From positions 1-62,237 of the forward strand of contig DULJ01000037.1 in the NCBI GenBank assembly GCA_012840465.1: a DNA stretch of 62,237 nucleotides, given 5' to 3'. Under the pieces are notes generated by a model, which made no database searches, was not told the origin of the DNA, and saw only the letters and a program-made list of their open reading frames with translations. Source of the stretch: Caryophanales bacterium. GTDB lineage: Bacteria; Bacillota; Bacilli; Bacillales; Bacillaceae_J. Both the position numbers and the translations under genes were made by a program. This document shows, in pieces, positions 62,210 to 62,237 of the stretch; position 1 is the stretch's first letter, and the number at the start of each line of letters is the position of its first letter.

Positions 62210-62237
62210 TTTTCGGAGAGTTTGATCCTGGCTCAGG
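62210..62237 (+). rRNA. 16S ribosomal RNA, first 28 bases
   Basis: The window ends within GGAGAGTTTGATCCTGGCTC, the universal 5' end of 16S rRNA. AGAGTTTGATC is position 8 in E. coli numbering, which places base 1 at 62210. The rest of the rRNA operon lies beyond the window. Confidence 0.97.

Overview
The window is about 62 kb of a low-GC, endospore-forming Firmicute chromosome centred on the replication origin. Gene content and order match the oriC region of Bacillaceae (wal operon, purA, dnaB-rplI-gdpP, rpsF-ssb-rpsR, ychF, parAB/noc, rsmG-mnmG-mnmE-jag-yidC-rnpA-rpmH, dnaA-dnaN-yaaA-recF-remB-gyrBA, guaB, dacA, pdxST, serS, tadA, SRP RNA, dnaX-ebfC-recR-yaaL-bofA, rRNA operon). Sporulation-linked genes (spoIIIJ-type yidC, yyaC, bofA, a LysM/GH18 hydrolase) and many TTG/GTG starts fit Bacillus or a close relative such as Neobacillus or Mesobacillus. 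The genus is inference; no database was used.

Layout: almost all genes left of about 31.1 kb are on the minus strand and almost all to the right are on the plus strand, so transcription runs away from oriC. The origin is bipartite: a DnaA-box cluster before dnaA (31239-31491), and a second group before dnaN (33072-33132) followed by DnaA-trio triplets and an AT-rich unwinding element (33137-33182). Three perfect 16-bp parS sites lie in walK, in parB and beside noc, with one degenerate site in yaaC. From left to right: cell-wall stress signalling (walRKHIJ plus an M23 peptidase), purine synthesis and replication (purA, dnaB), c-di-AMP turnover (gdpP), translation (rplI, rpsF, rpsR, ychF), chromosome segregation (parA, parB, noc), tRNA modification (mnmG, mnmE), protein insertion (yidC), the origin, sliding clamp, gyrase, IMP dehydrogenase, DacA, PLP synthase, a T-box-controlled serS with tRNA-Ser and tRNA-Arg, a small accessory stretch (copper amine oxidase-type stalk protein, Fnr-like regulator, ribbon-helix-helix protein, LysM/SH3/GH18 hydrolase), then tadA, SRP RNA, dnaX-ebfC-recR-yaaL-bofA and the start of a 16S gene behind three tandem promoters.

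The core genes are ordinary. The unusual content is between them. Several families of non-coding repeats occupy the intergenic spaces. Family B (about 150 bp, at least 13 full, shortened or remnant copies) has stems whose two arms change together between copies, so it is under selection for, or copied through, a folded form. It often sits directly after stop codons with the junction TAGAAAAGC, and it has supplied the C-terminus of YyaC. Family C is ten exact-length 52-bp tandem units between the serS T-box and serS. Families A and D are hairpin repeats, and family E is a pair of 13-bp direct repeats around two hairpins. Other items are an HD-GYP-like protein lacking the HD metal pair, a structured 320-bp spacer inside the rpsF-ssb-rpsR operon, and DnaA boxes between mnmE and jag.
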